From: Candidatus Altimarinota bacterium
Lineage (GTDB): Bacteria; Patescibacteriota; Gracilibacteria; BD1-5; UBA6164
Direction of reading: 5' to 3'
Length of the DNA: 64,000 nt
NCBI GenBank assembly: GCA_027019405.1
Contig: JALUWO010000017.1
Location: 1 to 64,000, forward strand
Shown: positions 1 to 10,817 of the stretch, piece by piece
Position numbering within the stretch: the first letter of the stretch is position 1
Layout: each line of letters opens with the position of its first letter
The notes under the pieces: model-generated
The model's input: the letters and a program-made list of their open reading frames with translations, nothing else
What the model was told of the DNA's origin: nothing
The model's database searches: none
Position numbers and translations under genes: made by a program

Positions 1-2
1 AA

Positions 3-572
3 GAAAAAGATATTATTCAACAAAATTTTCCTATCAAAACAAATGCTACTGAAATGTTATTTTTACAACATATTTATAAACATTTAAAAGTTGATTGAAA
101 AGCTGCTATTATTATTCCAGAATGAGTTTTATTCAATACTTGAAAAGCATTTAAGGATATAAAACAAGAATTATTAGAAAACTATAATTTGCATAGTATT
201 GTAAGTCTACCAGCTTGAGTATTTTTACCTTATAGTTGAGTTAAAACTAATATTATATTTTTTAATAGACAGTGAGCTACAAAAGATATATGGTATTATG
301 AAATAGATTTAGAAAGAAAGCTTACAAAAAATAAACCAATCACTTATGAAGAAATAAAACATATTCCAGAATTGTTACACAAAAGAGAGGTTTGAGATAA
401 TTCATGGATTGTAAAAGTAGAGGATATAAAAGATTATGATATAAGTGCAAAAAATCCAAATAATAAAAATGAAGAAATCATCAGAACTCCAAATGAGATA
501 TTTGAAGAGTTAGAAACTAATGATAAACAAATAAGTAAATTATTAAGTGAATTGAAAATTATATTGAAATAA
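3..572 (+). CDS. hsdM: Type I restriction-modification DNA methyltransferase subunit M, C-terminal part
   Basis: The gene is cut by the left edge of the window; 189 residues remain. They match the back half of an N6-adenine methylase of type I restriction systems: a segment giving AAIIIPEWVLF when TGA is wrongly read as Trp (G in place of W after E), then a hydrophobic strand VKTNIIFFNR followed by DIWYYEIDLE, which is typical of HsdM. The catalytic NPPF/Y motif would lie upstream. Six or more in-frame TGA codons sit at Gly positions. It methylates host DNA at the target of the restriction enzyme. hsdS and hsdR are not in view. A strong terminator follows directly. Confidence 0.85.
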
Positions 573-577
573 AAAAA

Positions 578-613
578 AGTACTAGTTTTTATTTTACTAG
601 TACTATTTTTTTA
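578..613 (+). terminator. Rho-independent terminator after hsdM
   Basis: Perfect 9-bp stem AGTACTAGT / ACTAGTACT around a 9-nt loop, followed by a T-run. It starts six bases after the hsdM stop. Confidence 0.85.
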
Positions 614-627
614 TTAGTTATACTAAA

Positions 628-704
628 TGGCAAGGACCTTAGGAATTGCACCTAAGCCTTCAGGGGTCGGAATCCTGACACTCTTCTAATTAAGCTAGGT
701 CCTT
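628..704 (-). tRNA. tRNA with anticodon CCG (decodes CGG; Arg or, more likely, Trp)
   Basis: On the minus strand a full cloverleaf can be drawn: acceptor stem AAGGACC / GGTCCTT, D arm GCTT..GAGT, anticodon arm CAGGA-TTCCGAC-CCCTG (one A-C mismatch next to the loop), variable loop AAGGC, T arm TTAGG-TGCAATT-CCTAA, discriminator G73 and an encoded CCA end. The anticodon CCG lies at 668-670. A1-U72 with G73 is the pattern of bacterial tRNA-Trp, but A20 and G73 are also compatible with tRNA-Arg. G18 is replaced by A and the D stem has G-U pairs. It lies downstream of guaB on the same strand. The amino acid cannot be settled from the gene alone. Confidence 0.75.
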
Positions 705-708
705 AGAA

Positions 709-749
709 TTTGTTTATTTATTATATACAAATTAATAAATAAACAAATT
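709..749 (-). terminator. Inverted repeat between guaB and the tRNA
   Basis: TTTGTTTATTTATTA pairs with TAATAAATAAACAAA. The hairpin follows the guaB stop on the minus strand but has no long T-run, so it may be a weak terminator or a processing site ahead of the tRNA. Confidence 0.4.
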
Positions 750-751
750 AA

Positions 752-2197
752 TTATTTTTTTATTTTTCAATGAGGAGTTCATTCAAAATATCAAGCAGAA
801 CTTTGAACTCAAACTATAGCTTTATCATAAAATTCATCTAAAGTTTTTGCTCATATGTAAGTCATAGCAGATCTTAGTCATGTAGTAAATTTATCTACTA
901 TATTTCAAACTGATTTTAATCAATCCTTTAAATATATTTTACTATCACTTATTCATTCAACAAAAATTTCTTTTCTTGCTATTTTAAAAGCTGTTTTTTC
1001 TGAGTTTCTTAAACTAACTGCTCTTTTTGATGCCATTCCATAATTTTTTTTATACATTTTTCAATCAATATCATAAAATATATCTCAAGTTGATTCAAAA
1101 GTTCAAGTAAAAAGAGTCCCTATCATTATATGATTAGCTCATGCAACCATACTTAATGATAAATCTCTAGGATCTCTTATTCAACCATCTCAAATAATAA
1201 ATCATCACATTTCTTTTGCTTTTTTAGCACAATCTAGTATTGCAGAAAATTGAGGTCTTCAGACTCAAGTAATCATTCTTGTTGTACACATAGCTCAAGG
1301 TCAAATTCATACTTTTACTCAATTTGCTCATGCTCTGATTAATTCTTCAGTTCAATCTGATGTCATTACATTTCAAGCAATTAAAATAGGAGAATCTCAA
1401 AAATTTAATCTAAATTTTTGTATTGCTTTAATCATAGATTTTTGATATCAATGTGCTGTATCTAAAATAAAAATATTAACTCATGCTTCAATTAATCTTT
1501 TAGCTTTATCTAAAAAATTATTTATTCATAATGCAACTCATAAATTTAATCTTCATTTATTATCTAATGTTGGTTTATAAATACTATTTCTAATAGTATT
1601 TCATTTAGTTAAAATTCAAACTAATTTTCATAAAATATTTACTATTGGTAGACTAGAAATATTATTTTCAATCATTAAATTAAAAGCATCTTCATTTGAT
1701 ATTCAATTTTCTCATATGATTAATTTATTTTTTTTGATATTTCATAATAATTCATATTGTTCATATTTTTCTAAATCATTTGGAGTAAAAATAGAAATAG
1801 GTTTAAAATCATCATCAACTAGTATAACAGCTTTATGTGCTCTTTTATTAATAATTCATAAAGCTTCTCTTACATTATTGTTTTTAGTTAAAACAAGTGG
1901 TGTATCATAAACTAAGTGTGCTTTTTTTACATGATTAACTATGTCAATCATTTTTTCAATAGACATATCTTGAGGCAGAATTCAAAGTCAACCATATCTT
2001 GCTAAAGTTTCACACATTCTTTTTCCAGTAACTTGATTCATATTTGAACTAATAATAGGAATTGTTGTTCAAAGAGGTGAATTTGGTGTAATATCTGTAT
2101 CTTTTAGTCTTGATTTTCAATCAAAATAATTTTGAAAAATAAAAACATCATTAAAAGTTAATTCTTGCTTAGCAAAATCTGGATTTGAAAATTTCAT
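752..2197 (-). CDS. guaB: IMP dehydrogenase
   Basis: The 481-residue protein has the usual IMPDH length (about 485-500). It oxidises IMP to XMP with NAD+, the committed step of GMP synthesis, in the cytosol. Visible features are an N-terminal LTFNDVF..., SSNMNQVTGKRM early barrel segment, two CBS domains around residues 95-215, and the active-site loop GAMCTTRMITGVGRPQ whose Cys is the catalytic nucleophile. The C-terminal flap region contains YGMASKRAV. Around 40 in-frame TGA codons all sit at Gly positions. The start ATG at 2197 has no ribosome binding site, as usual here. ruvC lies just upstream on the same strand with a 15-nt gap, so the two are probably cotranscribed. Confidence 0.95.
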
Positions 2198-2212
2198 AAT
2201 ATATTAATTAAA

Positions 2213-2692
2213 TTATAATCTAGTATTTAAAGCTCACATATAAGCAAGTCAAATTGCATCTGCTGCATCATCAGGCTTAGGAATCTCATCAAGCTTCATA
2301 ATCATTTGAATTGCTCTTTGTAATTGAATCTTTTTTGCTTGTCAATTTCATGTAATTGCTTTTTTTACTTGTAGGGGAGTATATTCTAATATTTTTAAAT
2401 TATTTCTTATTGCCTCATAAACTATAACTCATCTTGCTTGTGCTACATCTATTCAAGTTTTTAAATTTGTTTGAAAAAACAATTTTTCAATTGATATTAT
2501 ATCAGGATTAAAAGTTTTTATTAATTCCTTTATATCATTTCATATTTCAAGTAATTTTATACTTAAATCAATTTTTGGAGTTGTTGAAAATACTCAAAAA
2601 TCTATTAATTGATAATTTGAATTACTTATTTTATTTATTATAGCATATCAAACTGTAGTAGTTCATGGATCAATTCATAATATAATAGACAT
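2213..2692 (-). CDS. ruvC: Holliday junction resolvase RuvC
   Basis: This 159-residue protein is of normal RuvC length. RuvC is the endonuclease that cuts Holliday junctions during recombination, working with RuvAB. The acidic catalytic residues are present: Asp in GIDPGTTTVGYA at the N-terminus, Glu in ISIEKLFF near residue 65, and the C-terminal DDAADAIGLA. The DNA-binding segment QARGVIVYEA is also recognisable. It is the first gene of a two-gene minus-strand group with guaB. Confidence 0.93.
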
Positions 2693-2790
2693 AATTATTT
2701 TGTTATTTGACTTATTTTTATAAATATGTTTTAATATAATTGTATATTTGATTTATCTTTCATAAAGTTTATTCTATGATATAAGAAACT

Positions 2791-2940
2791 ATGAAAAAAT
2801 CAAAAATAATAGTTGAATGAAGTATTTTGGATAAAATTGCCAAATCAAATATACTTACACAAGCAGAAAAATTAAATTTCTTGAAATATATATGATATAT
2901 GACAACAAAAGAAAAAAAGGAACTTTCTGCTATAATATAA
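2791..2940 (+). CDS. Small hypothetical protein (49 aa)
   Basis: A short frame with two in-frame TGA codons read as Gly. The product is charged and probably helical (ILDKIAKSNILTQAEKLNFL followed by a lysine/glutamate-rich tail). It is flanked by a divergent ruvC and by a strong terminator that begins at its stop codon, which supports it being a real transcript. I do not recognise a family. Confidence 0.55.
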
Positions 2941-2972
2941 AAAACCAAAGCCTAATCAACTTTGGTTTTTTA
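2941..2972 (+). terminator. Bidirectional terminator
   Basis: Stem AAAACCAAAG / CTTTGGTTTT with a T-run on the plus side and an A-run on the other. It separates the small plus-strand gene from the convergent epimerase gene. Confidence 0.85.
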
Positions 2973-4358
2973 TATTTTCCAATCAAAGAAATGTCATAAG
3001 TCTAATCTTTCATCATCAAACTTAAATAATTTTCAAGATTTTCTAAGCATTTTTAATACTTCATCAACAATTTTTTCTGAGACATTTTCTCAATATAAAT
3101 GTTGTTTTTTTATCATTTTTTTATTTGCTATTGCTCACTTAACTATATCAGCCATTAATCTAGAATTGATTGGTGGAGCTATAATATTTGTTCCATCAAG
3201 AATTGTTTCAGTTCTATCACTACCAAATCTAAAAGTTACACATGGAACTCATACAATATTTGCTTCTTCCTGCATGCTTCAAGAATCAGTAACTACAGCT
3301 CAAGCTTTTGATATCATATCTATTACTTCTGAATGGTGAGCTAAAGCTGGACCATAAGCAAAATTTTTAGAATATTTTTCTTTAAGTTCTTCAATATCTT
3401 TTCTTAATCAAAAGTTATCAATTGCAAATTCAGAAGCATAAAGACCTAAAAAACAAACATAAACTCAATCTTGAATTAATTTTTTTATAGCATTGTAAAT
3501 TACTAAAAATCTTTCTTTTTTTAAAGTATTTTCTCTTCTATGAATAGTTATAAAGATAAAAGGTTTTCATTTCATATTTGGAAATTTTTCAAATGCTGTT
3601 GAATTTCACATTTTTTCCATAGAAATTTTTATTGCATCTGCAACAGTATTTCATACTACTTTTATATGTTCTTTTGGGAATCCTTCATCAATAAGAGTCT
3701 TTTTATATAATTTAACTGGAGCTGCAAAAAATCAAGTAGAACCTTCAATTGCTCTTGTATCAAATTGTTCAGGATAAGGTTCTATACTTCATCTCTCATA
3801 AATATCAAAATCTTGTAAATCTTTATAATATTTGTCCCAATCAAATTTTCACTTTTCAAAATTTTCAAATAATTTATGATAAAATTCTTTACTTGGTGTA
3901 AAAGTTCTAATTCAAGCTTCAACATGAACAACTGCAAATTTATTTAAAAATGCTGCTTTATCAGCAGTTGTTGCTGTCATAGTATCTCAATGAACATAAG
4001 GAACAGGAATTTTTTTATAATTTTCATATATTTCAATAAGTAAGTCACCTAGTCTTTCAACTATTAAAGAATATTTTTTATGAATATTTCAAAAAATATT
4101 TAAATTTACATCAACATTCATTCAAAATTCAGTTAATACTCCTTTACTTAGATTATAATCATAATGCTGTCATGTATGAACTAAAATAACAAGTTCTCAT
4201 CTTTTTTTTAGCTCTAAATATAAAGGAGCTTGTTTTATAATATCAGGTTTAGTAGCAATCATTATAATATGAGCATATTTTTGTTCAGTATTTTCTAAAT
4301 CTTTCCAAAAATTATCTCTTATAAATACTTGATTATCTTCACAATTAATTTTATTCAT
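2970..4358 (-). CDS. wecB: UDP-N-acetylglucosamine 2-epimerase family protein
   Basis: The 462-residue protein has the GT-B fold signatures of non-hydrolysing UDP-GlcNAc 2-epimerases, which convert UDP-GlcNAc to UDP-ManNAc for cell-surface glycans. Visible motifs are HTGQHYD near residue 60, HVEAGIRT, VVGNTVADAI, ITIHRREN and TDSGSMQEEA..GVPCVTFR. It is about 90 residues longer than the usual 370-380; the extra sequence lies after HVEAGIRT (roughly residues 135-225) and is rich in aromatic and acidic residues. The sugar specificity is inferred. The UDP-GlcNAc precursor route is represented nearby by glmS. Confidence 0.85.
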
Positions 4359-4360
4359 AA

Positions 4361-4404
4361 AAAAAACTATATAATAAATTATTTTAATTATATAGTTTTT
4401 TTTT
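4361..4404 (-). terminator. Terminator after the DMT genes
   Basis: Stem AAAACTATATAA / TTATATAGTTTT read on the minus strand, followed by eight T residues just before the epimerase start codon. Confidence 0.75.
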
Positions 4405-4421
4405 TATTTTCAAGCAATTAA

Positions 4422-4640
4422 TTAATGTTTAAAAATAATTCAAATAATTATAAAAATTGAAACAATTATTGTTACAATAACATCTTTTTTTGATGGGATC
4501 TCTTTAAGTATAAAATATGAAATAATATATACAAATCATAAATACAATAAACTTAACAAACTTGTAAGAACTACTCATAAACTAGAATACATAGTCAATG
4601 ATAATAATATTGATACTATTACTATAGAATTTGTAGTCAT
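4422..4640 (-). CDS. Short membrane protein resembling the C-terminal part of an EamA/DMT transporter
   Basis: The 72-residue product has about two to three membrane segments and a central LKEIPSKKDV motif like the conserved glutamate loop (xxEPxxxxx) of EamA transporter repeats, followed by IVTIIVSIFIIIGIIF. It starts 8 nt after the stop of the gene encoding a larger DMT-like protein. The two together look like one transporter divided into two reading frames. Substrate unknown. Confidence 0.55.
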
Positions 4641-4648
4641 TAATAATT

Positions 4649-5296
4649 TTATATATTTTTTTTTAATAGTTTTATTTGTTTAAATTCTTTTTTTAAAAAG
4701 ATTAAAATCAAAGAAATAACTATAACAAGTAAACTTTCTGTAAAATAATAACTTGCAGGATTAAATTTTGTTAGAAAATATAAAACAGCAAATATTTGAA
4801 ATGATTTTATAGTTGAAGACAATAAAACCATTAAACTATATTTATTAAAATTAAATTTTTTGTAATCTATACTTGTTAAAATAACAACAAAAGAAGCTGT
4901 AATTGCACTCAAAAAAGTTATTACATTTGCTCTTTCAGATGCAATAAAAATAAAACCTATTATTATAGGAAAAACTTGATAAAGCATAGCATAAGGCTGT
5001 AAAACTGAAATTTTTTCTTTTGCATAAGCTATTCTTCTTAAAGGATAAGTTACATATAATCAACTTGTTGCAATAAAAAGTATAAAAAAATCTTTTATAC
5101 TAAAATGTGTATCTACAATATTATAATTAAATATTCATAATAAAAATAAAATTCCTATTATAAAAAAATGATATCATCTATTAATTAAAGTTTGTAAATT
5201 ATTTCATATAACTTTATTTTCTACTACTTTTTTAGTTAGAACCATTCCTGTAGCATTTAGAAATGACTGAAAAACTCATAAAATTAAACCAAACAT
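4649..5296 (-). CDS. DMT/EamA-type membrane protein, N-terminal part
   Basis: The 215-residue protein has about six to seven hydrophobic segments. It begins MFGLILGVFQSFLNATGMVLTKK-like, typical of the first helix of drug/metabolite transporters, and contains YPLRRIAYAKEKISVLQPY at the end of the first EamA repeat. It lacks the final helices, which appear in the next small gene. It lies 6 nt downstream of another EamA protein. Role is export or uptake of an unknown small molecule. Confidence 0.6.
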
Positions 5297-5302
5297 ATTT
5301 CT

Positions 5303-6172
5303 TTATTTAAAATAATATCATAATCATATCATAAACATAACAATTATAGCAAGTATTACTTGTTTTTTTTCTGGATTATCTTTTAAAATAAATTTAATTG
5401 ATAATATTTGAAAAACTAATCATATAAAGGAAATAAGTGTTGCTATTAATACTCAAGCAGTTTGTATGATATATAATCATATAATAAAACCTAACCAACC
5501 AATTATTCAAGCTCAAATTCTATATTTATAAAATTCTTTTTTTTGAGTAAAAAGAAGTTTTAAGCTGTTTTTTTGAATTAATGAAACTATTATAGTTATA
5601 GATAAAAATATTATAGTTTCTATTCATAAGTATTGAATAGTAGTATATTTGATAAAAATATATCATACTAATAATGTTATAACTGCCTCAAGAAATTTAA
5701 CAAAAAAGAATTGTAAAATATGTTTTGAAAAGCTTATTTTTTTTATATCTACACTAAAAAATATAATTATAAAAATAGTTAAAAGAGTTATTAAAAAACT
5801 TGTGAAACTACTTCAGTTTTTAGTTCAATAAAAAATAATAAATCAAAATAAAACTATAAAAATCTTATCAAGATTTTTATAGGGTAACAATTCTGATAAT
5901 TTTACTTTTTTATAAATATTTATATATAAAAAAGTATTTATATAACTTATACTAGCAATAAATAAAATTATAAAAAGTATTTTATAATCATATAATATAT
6001 TCATATTAATATTTTTATAAAATACTAAGAAATATATTATTATTATTCATGGTATAGGTCCAAATACACTAAAAAGAGACTGTGGTAATTTTGAAACTAA
6101 TACAGCCTTTTTCCATACACTATCAGTAATACTATTAAGTAATGATGTTATTATTCATAAAATTATATTCAT
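5303..6172 (-). CDS. EamA/DMT-family transporter
   Basis: The 289-residue protein has around ten hydrophobic segments, the usual size and topology of a complete DMT-superfamily permease. The N-terminus MNIILGIITSLLNSITDSVW resembles the first helix of the family. Its start codon follows the glmS stop by one base (TAATATG), and the next EamA-like gene follows 6 nt after its stop, so all are likely on one transcript with glmS. Substrate unknown; a sugar-related role is only suggested by the neighbour. Confidence 0.65.
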
Positions 6173-6173
6173 A

Positions 6174-8003
6174 TTATTCTACAGTTACACTCTTAGCTAA
6201 ATTTCTTGGTTTATCTATTTCTTTTCATAGATATAAAGCCATATAATAAGCAAATAAATCAAGTGATTCTGCTATTAAAAATGGATTTAATTCTTCTATT
6301 GTTTCAGGAATTTCTATTATATCATCAAATTCCTTTTTGTGTTTATTATTTTCAGTTAAAACTCAAATAACTTTTCAATCTCTAGCTTGTATTTCTTTTA
6401 GAGTAGAAATATTTTTTTCTTCAAGTTTTGAATTTGGATTAAGTAAAACAGTAGGGAAGTTCTCATCTATTAAACTTAAAGGACCATGTTTTAATTCTCA
6501 AGCTGAATAAGCCTCACTATGATGATAAGTTATTTCTTTTAATTTTAAACTTCATTCTAAAGCAATAGGAAATAGTAAATTTCTTCATAGAAAAAACATA
6601 TTATTATATACAGAATATTTTTCTGATAATATTTTTATACCATCTGTGTTATCTAATATTTTTTGTAATTTTTTATCTAAATTTTCTAGATTTTCTATAA
6701 TTTCTTTAAATTTTAAATATTCTAGATTTCTAGAATTTCATAAACTTAAAGCCATTAATAATAATACTCATAATTGACCTATAAAAGCTTTTGTAGATGC
6801 TACTCATATTTCTGTTCAACTATGTGTATATAATCATATATCAGTTAATCTAGCAATACTTGATCATACACTATTTACTATTCAAAAAGTTAATCATCAT
6901 TTATTTTTTACTATTTTTAAACATTCTAGAGAATCAGCAGTTTCTCATGATTGAGATATAAAAATATATAAAGTTTTATCATTTATAAAATGTTTTTTAT
7001 ATTTAAATTCTGTTGATACATATACACTAGTTTCTATATCAGCTAAATCTTCAAACCAAGTTGCAGCAGTTAATCATGCATTATAACTTGTTCAACTAGC
7101 TATAATTTCTATTTTATTTATTTTTTTAGAGATTAATTCATCCAAAGTTTTACTTGTAATTTCTTTTTTTTCAAAATCAATTCTTCAAGCTAAAGAATTT
7201 TTTAATATCTGAGGTATTTCATATATTTCCTTTAGCATGTAATGTTTATATTTTCATAATCAATCAGATTCTTTGTTTTTTTCTAAATTGATTAAATTTT
7301 TTTCAATTATTTTATTATCAAGATTAAAAATATTAAATGTTCAATTTTTAATAACTACTATTTCTCAATCTTCAAGTGGGATAAAATGATCACAAGATTC
7401 TTTTAAAGCATTTGGATCTGAACTTAGAAAAAATTCTTTTTTTCAAAAACCTAAAACAAGAGGTGAACCAATTTTAGCTCAAATTAAAATATTTGGATTC
7501 TCTCTATCTATAACTGCAATTGCATAAGCTCAAACAAGTTTTTTAGTTATATTTTTTATGGTAGTTTCTAAATCTTTTTGAAAATCAGCTTCAATTAATT
7601 TTGCAATAACTTCAGAATCAGTATTACCATAAAAACTAAATCATGCATTTTCTAAATCTTTTTTCAATTCAATATAATTCTCAATAATTCAATTATGAAC
7701 TACAAAAAATCTATTATTATTAGAATAATGAGGATGACAATTTTCTTCACTTACTCAACCATGAGTAGCCCATCTTGTATGAGCTATTCATAAATTAAAA
7801 TTTTTAAAATCAGAATCATTTTTTTCTATTTTAGAAGCTAAATTTGATACTTTTCAAATTGCTTTTTCTAAATAAAAATCTCATGAATTATTAACTGTAA
7901 TAATTCATGCACTATCATATCATCTATATTCTAAATTTCTAAGTCAATTAATTAGAAAATCTTTAGCTCTTTTATCTCAAATATAAGCAAAAATTCAGCA
8001 CAT
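6174..8003 (-). CDS. glmS: Glutamine-fructose-6-phosphate aminotransferase (isomerising)
   Basis: GlmS makes glucosamine-6-phosphate from fructose-6-phosphate and glutamine, the first step toward UDP-GlcNAc. The 609-residue length equals the classical enzyme. The N-terminal MCGIFAYIG carries the nucleophilic Cys2, followed by LRNLEYRGYDSAGI; the C-terminal half has two SIS domains; the protein ends DKPRNLAKSVTVE, the conserved C-terminal tail. TGA codons encode the Gly residues in all these motifs. The upstream gene ends 13 nt before the start. Confidence 0.96.
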
Positions 8004-8016
8004 TGTATTAAAATTA

Positions 8017-8640
8017 TTAATTAAACATATCTATAAAAAATTCTTTTATCTTCTCCCATAAACTTAATTTCTTTTTAGGATGCTTTTTTTCTTCAATATT
8101 TTCTAAGCTATTTTTTACATCTATTGTATTTTCTTGAATATTAATTAATTTTTTATCCAGAATAATCATATAACCAGAAAATAAATTCATTCAAGTTCCA
8201 GAGTCAGGATTTATTTGTTCTGATAACATTTGTAATCAAGTATTCAATTTAGTTATTGTTTGTATTCTTTTGATGTCATCAGTAAGACTTTTTTTATAAT
8301 CTTCAGCAGTAATTCTAAACTCTTTTGGTAAATATTTATCTACATCTTCAGTTTTTTCAATTTCATCAATTTTTTCAAGTATTTCTTCAATCTCTTCCTG
8401 ACTAAGATCAACTTCATCAACCATATTTTTTAATTCTTTTATTTCATCTTGTGATAATTCTCAATCTTCAAGCATTTCTTCAAGTCTTTTTAATATATCA
8501 GAATTATCTTTTTTTTCTCTTGCTTCTTTTTTAATTTTTTCTTGTTCTATTATCTTGATTTGTTCATCTTTTTTTTGCTTTTCAGATTTTTCTTTTTTCT
8601 TTTTTTCTTCTTCTGCAAGTTTTCAAGCCTCAATACTCAT
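8017..8640 (-). CDS. Hypothetical charged coiled-coil protein
   Basis: The 207-residue product is rich in Lys, Glu and Ile. Residues 8-45 form a lysine/glutamate helix, and residues 45-105 an acidic, coiled-coil-like stretch (SQEEIEEILEKIDEIEKTED). The C-terminal third is less charged. There is no signal peptide or membrane helix. It is the first gene of the minus-strand run leading to glmS. No family recognised. Confidence 0.65.
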
Positions 8641-8765
8641 AGTTATAATATTTATTATATATTTATATATTATATTAATAAAATATTTATTTTTTCAAAA
8701 TATATTTGCAACTTATATGATTTTAAATATTATATACTTAATATATACTTTTAGTAAAAAATAAT

Positions 8766-9836
8766 ATGAAAGAAAAAATATATTTAGTATTTTTACATAA
8801 AATATGATTTAATCATAAAAAATTACACTCTATTTTTAAAGAAAAACAAAATTATAAAGAAGTCTTTGAAAAAATAAATTACACTTTCTTAATAAAACAA
8901 TGATTTAAAGAAAAACAAACTAATCTAATTCTTGAAAATAAAAAAAAGCTTAATAAAGAAAAAATACATAAAATACTTAATAATTTAAATGTAGATATTA
9001 TTGATTTTTTTGATATTAATTATCCTAATGATTTAAAAAATATATCAAATCCACCTTTTTTGTTATATTTAAGAGGTAAAATAGATAATAAACCTAAAAT
9101 TGCTTTTGTATGAACTAGAAATACTACTTATTATTGAGAAAAAGTTATTTTTATGTTGATTCCAGAACTTTCAAAGTATTTTACAATTATTTCATGATGA
9201 GCTGCCTGATGTGATAGTTTATCTCATAAAGAAACTATTAAAAATAATTGAAATACAATTTCTGTTATATGAACTTGAATAGATTTAAATTATCCAACTT
9301 ATAATAGAGAATTGTATAATAAAATTGTAGAAAAATGATGAGCTGTAATTTCTATTTTTCCAATCTGAGAACCTTGAAATGCATATAATTTTCCTATAAG
9401 AAATGAGATAGTAGCATGATTATCAAAATGAATAGTTATAATAGAAGCTGCTAAGAAATCTTGAAGCTTAATAACTGCAAAATTATGATTAGAACTTTGA
9501 AAAGATTTATTTGCAATCCCATGAGAAATTACTAAAAAATATAGTGAATGAACAAATTCATTAATATTAAATTGAGAAGCTAAACCAGTGTTATCATACA
9601 ATGATATATTAAATGAATACAATATATCAGAAAATCTTGTAACTAATAATACATCTATAAATTTAGACAATAATGAAAAAATAATTTATAACTTATTGAT
9701 AGAAAAGAGTTTTATCTTTGATGAATTATTAGTAAAAACTAATTTTGATATATGATTATTAAATCAGAAATTATCAATAATGGAAATAAAACAAATAATA
9801 AAAAAGAATATAGATTGATCATATCAGATTAATTAG
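8766..9836 (+). CDS. dprA: DNA processing protein DprA
   Basis: DprA binds incoming single-stranded DNA and loads RecA during natural transformation. The 356-residue protein has the Rossmann-like core: FVGTRNTTYYGE, IISGGAAGCDSLSHKETI (family SGxAxGxDxxxH), VIGTGIDLNYP, PIGEPGNAYNFPIRNEIVAGLS and AKKSGSLITAKLGLELGK. A winged-helix-like C-terminus follows. Its presence suggests DNA uptake, which fits the possible acquired genes at 13.6 kb. It opens a plus-strand run. Confidence 0.92.
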
Positions 9837-9900
9837 TATTTGCAATATAGTGTTTTATGTATAAAATACTACAAATTTAAATTTAAAAAAATATTTTAAT

Positions 9901-10701
9901 ATGGAAAACTTAATTATATTAAGAACAGAAATTATTGTTTTTTTATGATCACTTTTTTATTTTTTATATTATATAATTGATAAAATTATTTTAACATATA
10001 CAAATCTAAAAAAAATAGTTAAACCTGATAGAAAAATTGTTGAAGAGAAAGCTAAAAGAATTAGAAAAATTGCAGAAAACAATAAAGATAATCAAACTAA
10101 GAAAGAAATTAAAACAATAAAATTAAAACCAGAACAAACAAAAAAAATAAAAGAAATAATAAAAAGAGTTCAAATAAATACTTCAAAATGATATTTTGAT
10201 ACAGCCAAAAGTTTAATTATAGAATGACTTGCTATTGATAAATATAATAAAGAATTAAATATAGAACTTGCATCAATATATGAAAAAAATAAAGATTATA
10301 AAAAAGCAGAATTTATATATAGAGATTTATTAGAAAATCAAGAAGATACTTTTATTGTATTAAAAAAATTATGATATAATCTTGCTTTACAAAGAAATTT
10401 TGAAGAATCTTTAACTTTTTTCCTTGAAGCATATAATAAAAGAAAAAATGACATTGAAACTATTGAAACTATTGCTGATTTAATGTATGAATTAAAATAT
10501 TATAAAAAAGCATTAAAATTTATAAAACTATATTTAAAAGAATATCCAAGAAATACTGAAAAAATGAAGATGAAAGCATATTGCTTAGAAGTTTTATGAA
10601 AAAATAAAGAAGCTTATGAAACTTATAATAAAATCTTGGAATTACAACCATATAATTCTAAAATTTTGGAAAAAGTTCAACATTTAGAATGACTAAAATA
10701 A
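9901..10701 (+). CDS. Membrane-anchored TPR-repeat protein
   Basis: The 266-residue protein has one N-terminal membrane helix (residues 8-33), a lysine-rich linker to about residue 80, then helical repeats with the TPR pattern, for example YEKNKDYKKAEFIYRDLLEN and YYKKALKFIKLYLKEYPRN. TPR arrays bind other proteins. It lies 64 nt after dprA and is followed by a terminator. Partner unknown. Confidence 0.75.
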
Positions 10702-10742
10702 TTAAAAGATTTTAACATTTTTTATTAACAAGATATTATCAT

Positions 10743-10772
10743 AAAAAGTAAATTATAAATTTACTTTTTTAT
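10743..10772 (+). terminator. Terminator after the TPR gene
   Basis: Perfect stem AAAAAGTAAATT / AATTTACTTTTT with a 3-nt loop and a T-rich tail. Confidence 0.85.
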
Positions 10773-10817
10773 TTTTTTATATACTTTAAATAAAACTTAA
10801 TTATAAAACATAAAAAT

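Noticed and set aside
628-704. Reading the tRNA as tRNA-Gly(UCC)
   Set aside because: A canonical single base at position 26 gives anticodon TCC, but then the anticodon stem does not pair (TCAGG against CCCCT). Shifting by one base gives a stem with four good pairs and anticodon CCG; G73 also argues against Gly.
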